From contig CAZXCK010000013.1 of NCBI GenBank assembly GCA_964639225.1, positions 1-60,416 of the forward strand: a DNA stretch of 60,416 nucleotides, read 5' to 3'. The stretch is from CAZXCK01 sp964639225 (GTDB taxonomy: Bacteria > Chloroflexota > Anaerolineae > Aggregatilineales > Phototrophicaceae). The translations under genes were made by a program, and so were the position numbers. Position 1 is the stretch's first letter; every line of letters starts with the position of its first letter. Of this stretch, positions 15,892 to 23,601 are shown piece after piece. The notes under the pieces are model-generated. The model saw nothing but the letters and a program-made list of their open reading frames with translations. It ran no database searches and was not told where the DNA came from.

Positions 15892-17457
15892 TTGCTCACC
15901 AGTCAGCGTTGGGCGCGAGAATTCGCCGTTGGCCCTGAAGACATCGACTTTCTAGTTAACCTGCTGCTGGATAAAGAAACACCCCTCTCCAGCAGCGAGT
16001 TGGCCCGGATTCTGATTGAACACCACCTGGAAAACGAGGCGGCGGCCATCCAGGAGCAGTACAAAGACCTGCATGTTTACAGCCCGGCCCAGCCCTACGC
16101 CGTCGGCCAGCGGCTGATTTTCCCTGTGCTGGATTTCGCCACTGGCGTCGTCACCGACATCCGCCCCGGCGACAACCCCGACTATGGCGAGTTCAGCGTC
16201 ATCAGCGTCGAGTTTGAGAATGGCGGCAGCACGCGCCAGTTCGCCGCCGAATTTTCCCAGCCCCACAAACTGAGCGAAGACGAAGCCAGCGGCGGACTGC
16301 TGCCCGGCAGCGAACTGCCGACCGTGGACGACGTACTCGAACACGACGGCGAAGAGATCGTTGAGACGGTCGAGACCGCCCTGATCGAAAACGACACGCT
16401 GGCCTTTATCGGTGGCCTGTGGTTCCCGCGTGACCTGATGCTGGAACTCAACGAGGGGCATCTCAATCTGGCCGAGGCCGTCCTCGACCTGGTGGAAGGC
16501 GGTCCGCTGACCACCGAGGCCATCCTCGACCAGATCGGCGGGCTGGGCGATGCGCCGCGCTCGCTTCAGTTGTTCAGCATGAACTACACACTCAGCCACG
16601 ACTCGCGCTTCGACGAGGTGGGCCGCGCCGGCGAAGTGCTGTGGTATCTCACGCGCATGGAACCGGCTGCGGTGAAAAACAAGCCGCAAACGCTGGAATA
16701 CACGCCCATCGACCACAACCGCGACCTGCTCGACGACGATATGCTGGCCCTGGAGCAGGAGATCGGCGACGAGCTATCGCCGCTCAAAGACCAGCGCGGC
16801 GTCACCCAGGGGACCATCACCCTGATTTACCCCCACCGGCGCGCGGGTACGCTGCCGCTCAACTGGCGTGTGCGCCACATCTTCCCGGCGGCGCGGCGTT
16901 CGGCCCGCATCTGGGTGACACTGGTCGATACCGACGACGGCGAAACCTTCACCGGTTGGGTGCTGCCCCGCGAGCGTTACGTCTACGGCCTGCAGCCACT
17001 TTACGAAAAGCACCAGATTCCCATCGGCGCCTACGTGACCGTCAGCACCGGCGACCAGCCCGACCAGATCAACATCGATTTCAACCTGTACAAAGCCCGT
17101 ACCGAATGGATTCGGCTCATCGCCCCACGTGACGACCAGTTCGCATTTGAAAACACCAAGCGCGGCATCGGCGCCGATTACGACGACCTGATGATCCTGG
17201 GTGCCGACGACCTGACCGCGCTCGACAGCGCCATCAGCGCCATTCAGCGTGGGCGTCACAGCCTGGCCGCCCTGATGAAAATGATGATGCCCAGCCTGGG
17301 CCGGCTGACGCCCCAGGGGACTGTTCATGTCAAGACTCTCTACAGCGCCGTCAATGTCGTGCGCCGCTGCCCGCCTGCCCCAATTATGGCCACGCTTCTC
17401 AGCGACCCGGACTTTGAAAACATGGGCGGGGATTACTGGAGATTGAGCAGCACCTAA
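15892..17457 (+). CDS. Conserved-looking protein of unknown function, 521 aa
   Basis: The start is TTG at 15892, with GGAGG at 15878-15882 and 9-nt spacing. The product is mostly hydrophilic and acidic. Residues ~15-60 look like a small helical domain (DFLVNLLLDKETPLSSSELARILIEHHL). Residues ~70-125 hold a beta-rich module (YAVGQRLIFPVLDFATGVVTDIRPG). A second beta domain lies around ~305-410 (GTITLIYPHRRAGTLPLNWRVRHIFP, then IWVTLVDTDDGETFTGWVLPRERYVYGL). The last part has repeated Met and a LLSDPDFENMGGDYWRL tail. No enzyme motif or membrane segment was found. It heads a cluster with the two small proteins that follow, which share no homology with it. Confidence 0.65.
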   Translation: MLTSQRWAREFAVGPEDIDFLVNLLLDKETPLSSSELARILIEHHLENEAAAIQEQYKDLHVYSPAQPYAVGQRLIFPVLDFATGVVTDIRPGDNPDYGEFSVISVEFENGGSTRQFAAEFSQPHKLSEDEASGGLLPGSELPTVDDVLEHDGEEIVETVETALIENDTLAFIGGLWFPRDLMLELNEGHLNLAEAVLDLVEGGPLTTEAILDQIGGLGDAPRSLQLFSMNYTLSHDSRFDEVGRAGEVLWYLTRMEPAAVKNKPQTLEYTPIDHNRDLLDDDMLALEQEIGDELSPLKDQRGVTQGTITLIYPHRRAGTLPLNWRVRHIFPAARRSARIWVTLVDTDDGETFTGWVLPRERYVYGLQPLYEKHQIPIGAYVTVSTGDQPDQINIDFNLYKARTEWIRLIAPRDDQFAFENTKRGIGADYDDLMILGADDLTALDSAISAIQRGRHSLAALMKMMMPSLGRLTPQGTVHVKTLYSAVNVVRRCPPAPIMATLLSDPDFENMGGDYWRLSST

Positions 17458-17505
17458 ACAAACGACACCGATTGCAGTGTTTCAAGACGAAAGGCAAACC
17501 GTGCC

Positions 17506-17949
17506 ATGTCTGTACCCGGCCCAGGAAAACCCAGCGCGCTCGTCAAACCGACGCTCAACACCCGTTTTCACATCGACTATGACTGGTGGGAACGCTCGCC
17601 CGAAGACCTGCGCGTCTATCTGCTCAGCCATCTGCTGCCAGAGCAGCGCGAACGCCTGAGCGCATCCGGAGAGGACCACGTCGTCGATTTTGTCGACCCG
17701 GAGACAGGCGAGGTAACCCAGCTCGACGAGCTGCAACTGGCGATTCAACTGGCGGCGCGCGACCCGAACTTCATCAACCCGCAAACACCCACCGTAGACA
17801 GCATCTTTCGCGTGTTCCTGAAGAACAACAACAAGCCGATGTCGCCCAAAGAACTGGCACCGATCATCAACCGCCCGGCGGAAACCATCCTGAAAACTCT
17901 GAGCGGCGGTCGCATCTATAAGGGCATCCGCCCCTTCCTGGATCGTTAG
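17506..17949 (+). CDS. Small protein of unknown function, 147 aa
   Basis: The start is the ATG at 17506. I do not recognise it. Residues ~20-60 read RFHIDYDWWERSPEDLRVYLLSHLLPEQRERL, and the C-terminal ~55 residues carry VDSIFRVFLKNNNKPMSPKELAPIINRPAETILKTL, which looks like a winged-helix-type DNA-binding segment. That suggests a nucleic-acid-binding protein, but the Gly/Arg-rich end GGRIYKGIRPFLDR is short and no family was confirmed. It lies 48 nt after the 521-aa gene and before a TTG-started gene, so it likely shares its transcript. Confidence 0.6.
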   Translation: MSVPGPGKPSALVKPTLNTRFHIDYDWWERSPEDLRVYLLSHLLPEQRERLSASGEDHVVDFVDPETGEVTQLDELQLAIQLAARDPNFINPQTPTVDSIFRVFLKNNNKPMSPKELAPIINRPAETILKTLSGGRIYKGIRPFLDR

Positions 17950-18117
17950 CGCCGCTCAATTCGCGGCCTGTAAAGCCAATGACCGTTACCCCGCACAAAG
18001 TCGCACAACCCGCCTGCCATCGCCTGCTGACAGCGCGCCTGCTGGCGCGCCCACACGATGCAGGCTGCTGCCTGACACAAACACACTTCACTGTTAGCCA
18101 ATTAAGGAGAATTTGAC

Positions 18118-18540
18118 TTGGGTCGAGTGATTAACACCGATGGTCCCGGCAAGCGCCGCAACAACCTGATGCGCACCGCCGCCGAGCTGCTGCGCCACCT
18201 CAGCCAGAAGCAGGACATGGACGACGACGCCCGCGACATGCTGGCCCTGCTCGTCTACTGCCTCAAAGAGATCGCCGACGGCATCGACGAGTCGACCGTC
18301 GCCTGGGAAAAACGCGATTACTGGATCAAAGCCGAGGAATTCCGGCAGCGCTGGCAGTGGACGCACCAGATGGCCACCGAACTCGAAACCATGCTCGTCA
18401 ACGAGGACTGGCAGAATCTGCCGCCGCTGATGGTGAAGCTGTTCCCCTATTTCAGCGACATCAAAGTGACCAAGTTCACGCGCAAACCGGCGCTGTGGCA
18501 GGGAGCCTACAATCGCCTGATGGCCGAGCGCACCGGCTGA
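18118..18540 (+). CDS. Small protein of unknown function, 140 aa
   Basis: The start is TTG at 18118 with AGGAGA (18105-18110) 7 nt upstream. The N-terminus GRVINTDGPGKRRNNLMRTAAELLRHLSQK has a Gly-rich then Arg-rich stretch. The middle is helical (DDDARDMLALLVYCLKEIADGI) and the C-terminus reads LFPYFSDIKVTKFTRKPALWQGAYNRLMAERTG. The strong start signal implies good expression. I do not recognise the protein. It sits downstream of the 521- and 147-aa genes and converges with the LCP gene, separated by 4 nt. Confidence 0.6.
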   Translation: MGRVINTDGPGKRRNNLMRTAAELLRHLSQKQDMDDDARDMLALLVYCLKEIADGIDESTVAWEKRDYWIKAEEFRQRWQWTHQMATELETMLVNEDWQNLPPLMVKLFPYFSDIKVTKFTRKPALWQGAYNRLMAERTG

Positions 18541-18544
18541 CGCA

Positions 18545-19453
18545 TCACCGGAAGCGTTCCTGCATCCAGGGATTCAGCCGGTCATAGTCGGGCACGGCCC
18601 CGTCTTCGCCGGGCCGGATCATATCGCGGTCGATGACCAGTTGATCCAGGCCGCCCAGGTTAATCAGCAGTCCGGGGACCAGCGTAAACAGGTCCAGCGG
18701 ACCCAGGTCGGTGTCGATAGCGTCCACCAGCACCGCCGTGACCCCCGGCCAGTAAATCGGGTTGACCAGCCGGCGGGCGAAAGCGTTGACCACCTGCTGC
18801 TGGCGAGCCGCCCGCTGGTAATCGTCGTCGCTGTGGCGCGTGCGCGCGTACATCAGAGCGCGCTCGCCATCCATGTGCTGGCGACCCGGCTCAAAACGCA
18901 CGGTCATCGTGCCGAAGTTCTCTGTCGGGTACGCACTATCGACGATCAGCCGCTCGACTTCAATCGTCACCCCACCCACCGCGTCGATCAGACGCTCAAA
19001 CGCCCGAAAATCCAGACGCACGTAATGGGTAGGCTCCACGCCAAAACTCAGGCTGATGCTGCGCTTGAGCAGTTCCGGCCCCTGGCCGCGTGCTTCCATC
19101 TCCCCCAGCACGTTGATCGTGTTGATGCGCTGTGAGCCGTAACCTGGCACATTGATAAACAGATCACGCGGGAAAGAAACCAGCGACGCGCTCAACCGCG
19201 ACGGATTCACACCCAGCAGCATAATACTGTCGGTGCGCGTCTGGTAGCCTTCGCCCTCGCGGGCATCCAGGCCCAGCAGCAGCACGTTGACCGGTGGCAG
19301 CGGCAGCACCACATAAGCCAGCACGGACGCGCCGCACGTCAGCAGCAGAAAAGCGAAAGCCGCCAGAACGACAATAAAGCCCTGGGCGACACAGCCGCGC
19401 CGTCTGCGCGGTGCCGGTGGGCGTGGAGCATGAGCATAGGTATAAGTCTGCAT
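18545..19453 (-). CDS. LytR-CpsA-Psr (LCP) family protein
   Basis: 302 aa. After a short basic cytosolic tail there is one membrane helix (GFIVVLAAFAFLLLTCGASVLAYVVL), then the LCP domain. Its landmarks are VNVLLLGLDAREGEGYQTRTDSIMLLGVNP (~55-85), SLVSFPRDLFINVPGYGSQRINTIN (~90-115), and the late RALMYARTRHSDDDYQRAARQQQVVNAF (~195-225). The Asp/Arg residues that hold the polyprenyl-pyrophosphate are present. Such enzymes attach glycopolymers to peptidoglycan or other surface acceptors outside the membrane. The neighbouring gene 19522-20439 is a lipoprotein; both are on the minus strand about 70 nt apart. Confidence 0.9.
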   Translation of the reverse strand: MQTYTYAHAPRPPAPRRRRGCVAQGFIVVLAAFAFLLLTCGASVLAYVVLPLPPVNVLLLGLDAREGEGYQTRTDSIMLLGVNPSRLSASLVSFPRDLFINVPGYGSQRINTINVLGEMEARGQGPELLKRSISLSFGVEPTHYVRLDFRAFERLIDAVGGVTIEVERLIVDSAYPTENFGTMTVRFEPGRQHMDGERALMYARTRHSDDDYQRAARQQQVVNAFARRLVNPIYWPGVTAVLVDAIDTDLGPLDLFTLVPGLLINLGGLDQLVIDRDMIRPGEDGAVPDYDRLNPWMQERFR

Positions 19454-19521
19454 GGGCGCATTTTAGCCGAAGTCCGGCCCGCTGTTACAGGGCCGTCAGG
19501 TGATAATCGGCAGGCCGTCGG

Positions 19522-20439
19522 TCAGAAGCCGCCAAAGCCGGAATGCCGCGACCAGTTCGACCCGCCGGGCAGCAGGCTGAAGACTCCGCCCAGCGCGTCA
19601 CTGATGAAAAGCGTACCTTCGGGCGCGGTCTGGTTCTGCACACTGAAAGGCATCTCCCACTCGTCGATAGCCCAGCCGATGCGCTGGCGCACGGCGGCGT
19701 TGTCACGCCACAACATCCCGAATCCCCGGCGCGGCTGCCACACACCCGCGCGCGGCGGGTTGGCATATTCCGCCGAGTCCTCAGGCATGCCTTCGACAAA
19801 CTGATCGCGGTAGACTTCCCAGCGCGGGCTGGCAGCGTCGTTATACATCACGTAGATGGCGTTCTGCATGCCCACCCACACCATATAGCCATTCTCGAAA
19901 CGCTGGAACACGCCCTGCCCCGCCATCGGCGGGCTGAGTGGGCAGCTCGCCGGGCGCGGCTCGATGAAGAACCACGTACTGTCGCAGATTTGCGGCAGCG
20001 GCTGCGCCACCGGCGCCGTCACCGGAATGACGATGCTGGTCGGAAAAGCCTGCATAGTGGCGGTGGCCGTCACCGTGATCGACGGCGTCGGCGTCACCGT
20101 CGGCGTGTAGGTATAAGTCGGTGAGGCGGTGGGCGTCTTGCTCGGCGGCAGCGTCGGCGTGATGAGCACAAAATCCGCCTCGACGGTGATGACTTCCAGC
20201 GGCGACAACCGTTCACTGGACGGCGGGCCGTCATCGGTGGCCCCAGGCGTCACAGTGGCCTGTGGCGTCGGCGTGTCGGTGATGAAGCGCGTCGGCAGTG
20301 GATTGGTCGGCGTCAGCGTGACATTGTCCAGCAGCACCAGTCCGCTCTGCGACGGCGCGGAACCGCACGCGGCCAGCCCCAGCGCCAGCAAGACGACAAT
20401 AATTGCACTCAACCGCTTGAAAACTCGCATCCGCTGCAT
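19522..20439 (-). CDS. Lipoprotein with Thr/Pro-rich stalk, unknown function
   Basis: 305 aa. The N-terminus is a lipoprotein signal (RLSAIIVVLLALGLAACG; the Cys at about 25 is the lipid anchor). A low-complexity stalk rich in Thr and Pro spans ~40-130 (ITPTLPPSKTPTASPTYTYT is part of it). It is typical of Chloroflexota-like surface proteins and lifts a C-terminal globular domain (~145-300) from the membrane. The globular part holds two cysteines (QICDSTW and ASCPLSPP) and a YMVWVGMQNAIYVMYND segment. No enzyme motif. It is likely exported to the outer face and anchored. Confidence 0.75.
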   Translation of the reverse strand: MQRMRVFKRLSAIIVVLLALGLAACGSAPSQSGLVLLDNVTLTPTNPLPTRFITDTPTPQATVTPGATDDGPPSSERLSPLEVITVEADFVLITPTLPPSKTPTASPTYTYTPTVTPTPSITVTATATMQAFPTSIVIPVTAPVAQPLPQICDSTWFFIEPRPASCPLSPPMAGQGVFQRFENGYMVWVGMQNAIYVMYNDAASPRWEVYRDQFVEGMPEDSAEYANPPRAGVWQPRRGFGMLWRDNAAVRQRIGWAIDEWEMPFSVQNQTAPEGTLFISDALGGVFSLLPGGSNWSRHSGFGGF

Positions 20440-20648
20440 CTGTCTGTCACCACTCGCCCATTAATCCATCTTCGATTGTAGCGACATCCACCCCGAACGC
20501 AACGCCGTTATTATACTTTCATCCTGTCCCGACAGCATACGCGCGGCATAAGATCAGCAATTGGCACTAGAGTCATTGTCCAACAGGTTTTACGATGAAC
20601 CTAAATCAGTGATACGGCTGACCAAAAAACCGTTTGGATAAGGTGTAT

Positions 20649-21467
20649 ATGATGTCTATAGACAACCTTCAGAACATATCACCCGTATACCAGGCCTTAC
20701 TGGCGACCCTGTTTACGTGGGGCGTAACCGCCCTGGGAGCAGCCACCGTATTCACCACGAAGCAGATCAGCCGTAGAGTGCTGGATATGATGCTGGGGTT
20801 TGCGGCGGGCGTCATGATCGCCGCCAGCTTCTGGTCGCTGCTCGCTCCAGCCATCGACATGGCCGAGGATGGACCCACGCCGTCGTGGTTCCCCGCGCTT
20901 GTCGGCTTTCTGCTGGGCGCGCTGTGCCTGCGCGGCATCGACGAAGTGCTGCCGCACCTGCACCTGGGCTTTTCAGACGACGAAGCCGAAGGCATCAAAA
21001 CACCCTGGCACCGGTCAGTGCTGCTGGTGCTGGCCATCACCATGCACAACATCCCGGAAGGGCTGGCGGTTGGCGTGACTTTTGGCGCGGCGGCCAGCGG
21101 CATTGAATCGGCGACGTTCGCCGGCGCGGTCGCGCTGGCCGTTGGTATCGGCCTGCAGAACTTCCCCGAAGGCATCGCCGTCGCTGTCCCACTGCGCCGC
21201 GAAGGAATGTCCCGACGGCGGAGTTTCTTATTGGGGCAGGCGTCGGGCGTCGTCGAACCGATCGCGGGCGTGCTGGGCGCGGTGGCCGTCATCACGATGG
21301 ACGCCCTGCTGCCCTATGCGCTGAGTTTCGCCGCAGGCGCTATGATCTTTGTCGTCGTCGAAGAGGTCATCCCGGAGTCCCAGCGCGGCGGCAGCACCGA
21401 CTTAGCCACAATGGGCGCGATGGTCGGCTTTGCCGTCATGATGACACTCGATGTCGCCCTCGGGTAG
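20649..21467 (+). CDS. ZIP-family metal (zinc-type) transporter
   Basis: About 272 aa from ATG 20649, with AAGG just upstream; a TTG at 20634 is a weaker start. About eight membrane helices are visible. Helix IV carries HNIPEGLAVGVTFG and helix V NFPEGIAVAVPLRREG, the His/Glu metal-site motifs of ZIP transporters, which move divalent metals such as Zn2+ into the cytosol. The loop between helices III and IV is short (HLHLGFSDDEAEGIKTPW) and holds His residues. A 12-bp palindrome TGTCTATAGACA lies over codons 2-6 (20653-20664) and resembles the core of the element at the gntR promoter. Confidence 0.9.
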   Translation: MMSIDNLQNISPVYQALLATLFTWGVTALGAATVFTTKQISRRVLDMMLGFAAGVMIAASFWSLLAPAIDMAEDGPTPSWFPALVGFLLGALCLRGIDEVLPHLHLGFSDDEAEGIKTPWHRSVLLVLAITMHNIPEGLAVGVTFGAAASGIESATFAGAVALAVGIGLQNFPEGIAVAVPLRREGMSRRRSFLLGQASGVVEPIAGVLGAVAVITMDALLPYALSFAAGAMIFVVVEEVIPESQRGGSTDLATMGAMVGFAVMMTLDVALG

Positions 21468-21513
21468 CTGCCCGCCACAAACCATGAATTTGTAGAAAAA
21501 CGTTCATCTTTGC

Positions 21514-21572
21514 TTGACTCAGTCTTTCAATTACGGTATATTCAAATAGTATAGATGTATACAGACGTTTAT
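21514..21572 (+). promoter_or_regulatory. gntR promoter and operator
   Basis: TTGACT (21514-21519), 17 nt, TATATT (21537-21542) form a near-consensus promoter. Starting at 21551, just past the -10 and over the expected transcription start, is a 22-bp element (21551-21572) with core GATGTATACAGACG. It matches the element at 30576-30597 in 20 of 22 positions, which suggests an operator of the GntR protein encoded immediately downstream. Confidence 0.6.
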
Positions 21573-21600
21573 TTGCTTATTTATGGGGCAGGTTAATGAT

Positions 21601-22389
21601 ATGTTGCTGCCGACACTGGATCGCACCAGTCCAAGACCACTATACCATCAGATTACCGACTGGATGCGCGAACAGATTCTGAGCGGCATCTGGCCAGAGC
21701 ATTATCAGCTCAAGTCCGAAATTGACCTGGCCGCCGAGCTGAACGTCAATCGTGGGACGCTGCGTAACGCCATCAAGGCGCTCATCGACGAAGGTCTGCT
21801 GATGCGTATTCATGGCAAAGGGACGTTCGTGGCCGCGACCACACTCGAACAACCGCTGGCCGAAAGCCTGATTACCTTCTCCGAAGGGCTGATCGCCCAG
21901 AAAATCCCGTTTCAGACCCGTGTCCTCTCGACATCGATCATCCAACCCGACCCCTCGCTCGCCTCACTGCTGAACCTGCAACCAGAGGATACGGTTTTTG
22001 CGCTGCGCCGCCTGCGCCAGGTAAAGGGCCAACCCCTTATCGTTCTGAATAATTATGTGGTCTATCGTCACTGCCCCGGCATTGAGACGGTGGACTTCGA
22101 CGAAAACAGCCTGTTCGAGACGCTCGAAGGCCGCTTTGGGCTGCGGCTGGACTGGGGCCGGCGCTTCTTTGAGGCCCAGGCCGCCAGCGACGAGATCGCC
22201 CAACTGCTGGATATCTCCATCTGCGACCCGGTGATGTACGCCCGGCAGATCGTCCATCTGGAAGACGGCCAGCCTATCGAGCTTTCCGACCTGTGGATTC
22301 GTGGCGATCACTTCCGTGTGTCGGCGGTGGTCAAGCGTCACAATCGCCGGAGCGGGATCACCACCATCCATCAGTATGGGCCAACATGA
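21601..22389 (+). CDS. GntR/HutC-family regulator of the sugar-import operon
   Basis: About 262 aa. I prefer the ATG at 21601 (preceded by GGGGCAGG) over the ATG at 21583, which has no ribosome binding site. The N-terminal winged helix is PLYHQITDWMREQILSGIWPEHYQLKSEIDLAAELNVNRGTLRNAIKALIDEGLL. The UTRA effector domain covers ~90-255 (VFALRRLRQVKGQPLIVLNNYVV, then YARQIVHLEDGQPIELSDLWI). HutC-type regulators sense small metabolites and usually repress their own operon. The adjoining operator and the transporter/kinase genes that follow support a role as local regulator of sugar uptake. The effector is unknown. Confidence 0.9.
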   Translation: MLLPTLDRTSPRPLYHQITDWMREQILSGIWPEHYQLKSEIDLAAELNVNRGTLRNAIKALIDEGLLMRIHGKGTFVAATTLEQPLAESLITFSEGLIAQKIPFQTRVLSTSIIQPDPSLASLLNLQPEDTVFALRRLRQVKGQPLIVLNNYVVYRHCPGIETVDFDENSLFETLEGRFGLRLDWGRRFFEAQAASDEIAQLLDISICDPVMYARQIVHLEDGQPIELSDLWIRGDHFRVSAVVKRHNRRSGITTIHQYGPT

Positions 22390-22487
22390 GTAATTGGCAC
22401 AGAGCGCAGCATTCATACAGTCATACAGAAGTAACGCAACAACGCAGTTGATTGGCAGCAGTTCATTGATGAAGGAAGGGTAACATC

Positions 22488-23510
22488 TTGGCTGAACGAG
22501 CCGCGACTCGTCAAAACGGTGCATCGGTCCCACAGACCCTGCGTAAGCTGCTGGCAGCCCGCGAAGCCGGTGTGCTGCTGGCTCTCATCGTCATGTGTGT
22601 CTTCCTGACACTATCCAGCGACGCTTTTCTGACCTCGCGCAACCTGCTCAACGTCGGGCGCCAGGTGTCCCTGCTGGGAATTATGGCCATCGGCATGACG
22701 TTCGTCCTCATCACTGCCGAGGTCGATCTGTCGGTAGGGTCCATTTACGCCATTTCCGGCCTGTCCACCGGCATGCTGATCGTCGAAGGCTGGGCGCTGA
22801 TTCCGGCGCTCGTCGCGGGATTGTTAATTGGCTCGTTCATCGGCCTCATTAACGGCGTGCTCTCCACCTACGGACGATTGCCATCGTTTATCACAACGCT
22901 GGGTATGCTCAGTGTGGCGCGAGGCGTGGCCCTGCTGCTGACCAACGGCCAGCCGGTGACGGTCAACGTGCGCCAGGGCGGTGACCCGGACACCATCGAC
23001 CAGTTTTACCAGCTCGGCCAGGGGCAGCTCTTCGGCCAGATTCCAGCGCAGTTGGTGTTCTTCGTCATTGTGGCTGTGCTGGCCTGGGCGCTGCTGTCAC
23101 TGACGACTTACGGCTTCCGCGTGTACGCGGTGGGCGGCGGCCTGAAGGCGGCGCGCGTGTCTGGTATTCGCGTGTTCCCCGTCAAAATCTGGGCGTTCAT
23201 TATCATGGGCTTCCTGGCGGCCATGGCGGGCATCCTGAGCCTGGCGTTTCTGCCCAGCGGGCAGGCCGGGCGCACCGGCGTCGGCTTAGAACTGGACGTC
23301 ATCGCCGCCACCATCGTCGGCGGCGCATCACTGGCCGGCGGCGAGGGGACCATCCTGGGCACGGTGTTAGGCGTGCTCATCATCGGCGTGCTGCGCAACG
23401 GTCTGGTACTGCTGGGGATTTCACCCTTCTGGCAGGAGACTATCATCGGCCTGGTGATTATTATCGCGGTGGCTATCGACAAATGGACGCGCACGCGGCG
23501 CGCAGGCTAG
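22488..23510 (+). CDS. CUT2-type sugar ABC transporter permease (RbsC-like)
   Basis: 340 aa starting at TTG 22488 with AAGGAAGGG upstream. It has the usual 8-10 membrane helices of the ribose/xylose permease family. Recognisable blocks are SLLGIMAIGMTFVLITAEVDLSVGSIYAISG (~60-92), GRLPSFITTLGMLSVARGVALLLTNGQ (~125-150), and the C-terminal VIAATIVGGASLAGGEGTILGTVLGVLIIGVLRNGLVLLG (~265-305). It is the sole permease of this importer and should act as a homodimer. Downstream are the binding protein and ATPase; 98 nt separate it from gntR. Confidence 0.9.
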   Translation: MAERAATRQNGASVPQTLRKLLAAREAGVLLALIVMCVFLTLSSDAFLTSRNLLNVGRQVSLLGIMAIGMTFVLITAEVDLSVGSIYAISGLSTGMLIVEGWALIPALVAGLLIGSFIGLINGVLSTYGRLPSFITTLGMLSVARGVALLLTNGQPVTVNVRQGGDPDTIDQFYQLGQGQLFGQIPAQLVFFVIVAVLAWALLSLTTYGFRVYAVGGGLKAARVSGIRVFPVKIWAFIIMGFLAAMAGILSLAFLPSGQAGRTGVGLELDVIAATIVGGASLAGGEGTILGTVLGVLIIGVLRNGLVLLGISPFWQETIIGLVIIIAVAIDKWTRTRRAG

Positions 23511-23535
23511 GCCACCTTACCAACGTAGGAATTGG

Positions 23536-23551
23536 CGCGGAATCTTCCGCG
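23536..23551 (+). promoter_or_regulatory. Small hairpin between permease and binding protein
   Basis: CGCGGAA (23536-23542) and TTCCGCG (23545-23551) form a perfect inverted repeat with a two-base spacer, effectively a 6-bp stem with an ATCT loop. It may set mRNA processing between the two genes. No U-run follows. Confidence 0.3.
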
Positions 23552-23601
23552 ATGCAATTCAAGCTATATTTCGACTATCTTTGATACGAGGAGTATTTTA
23601 C

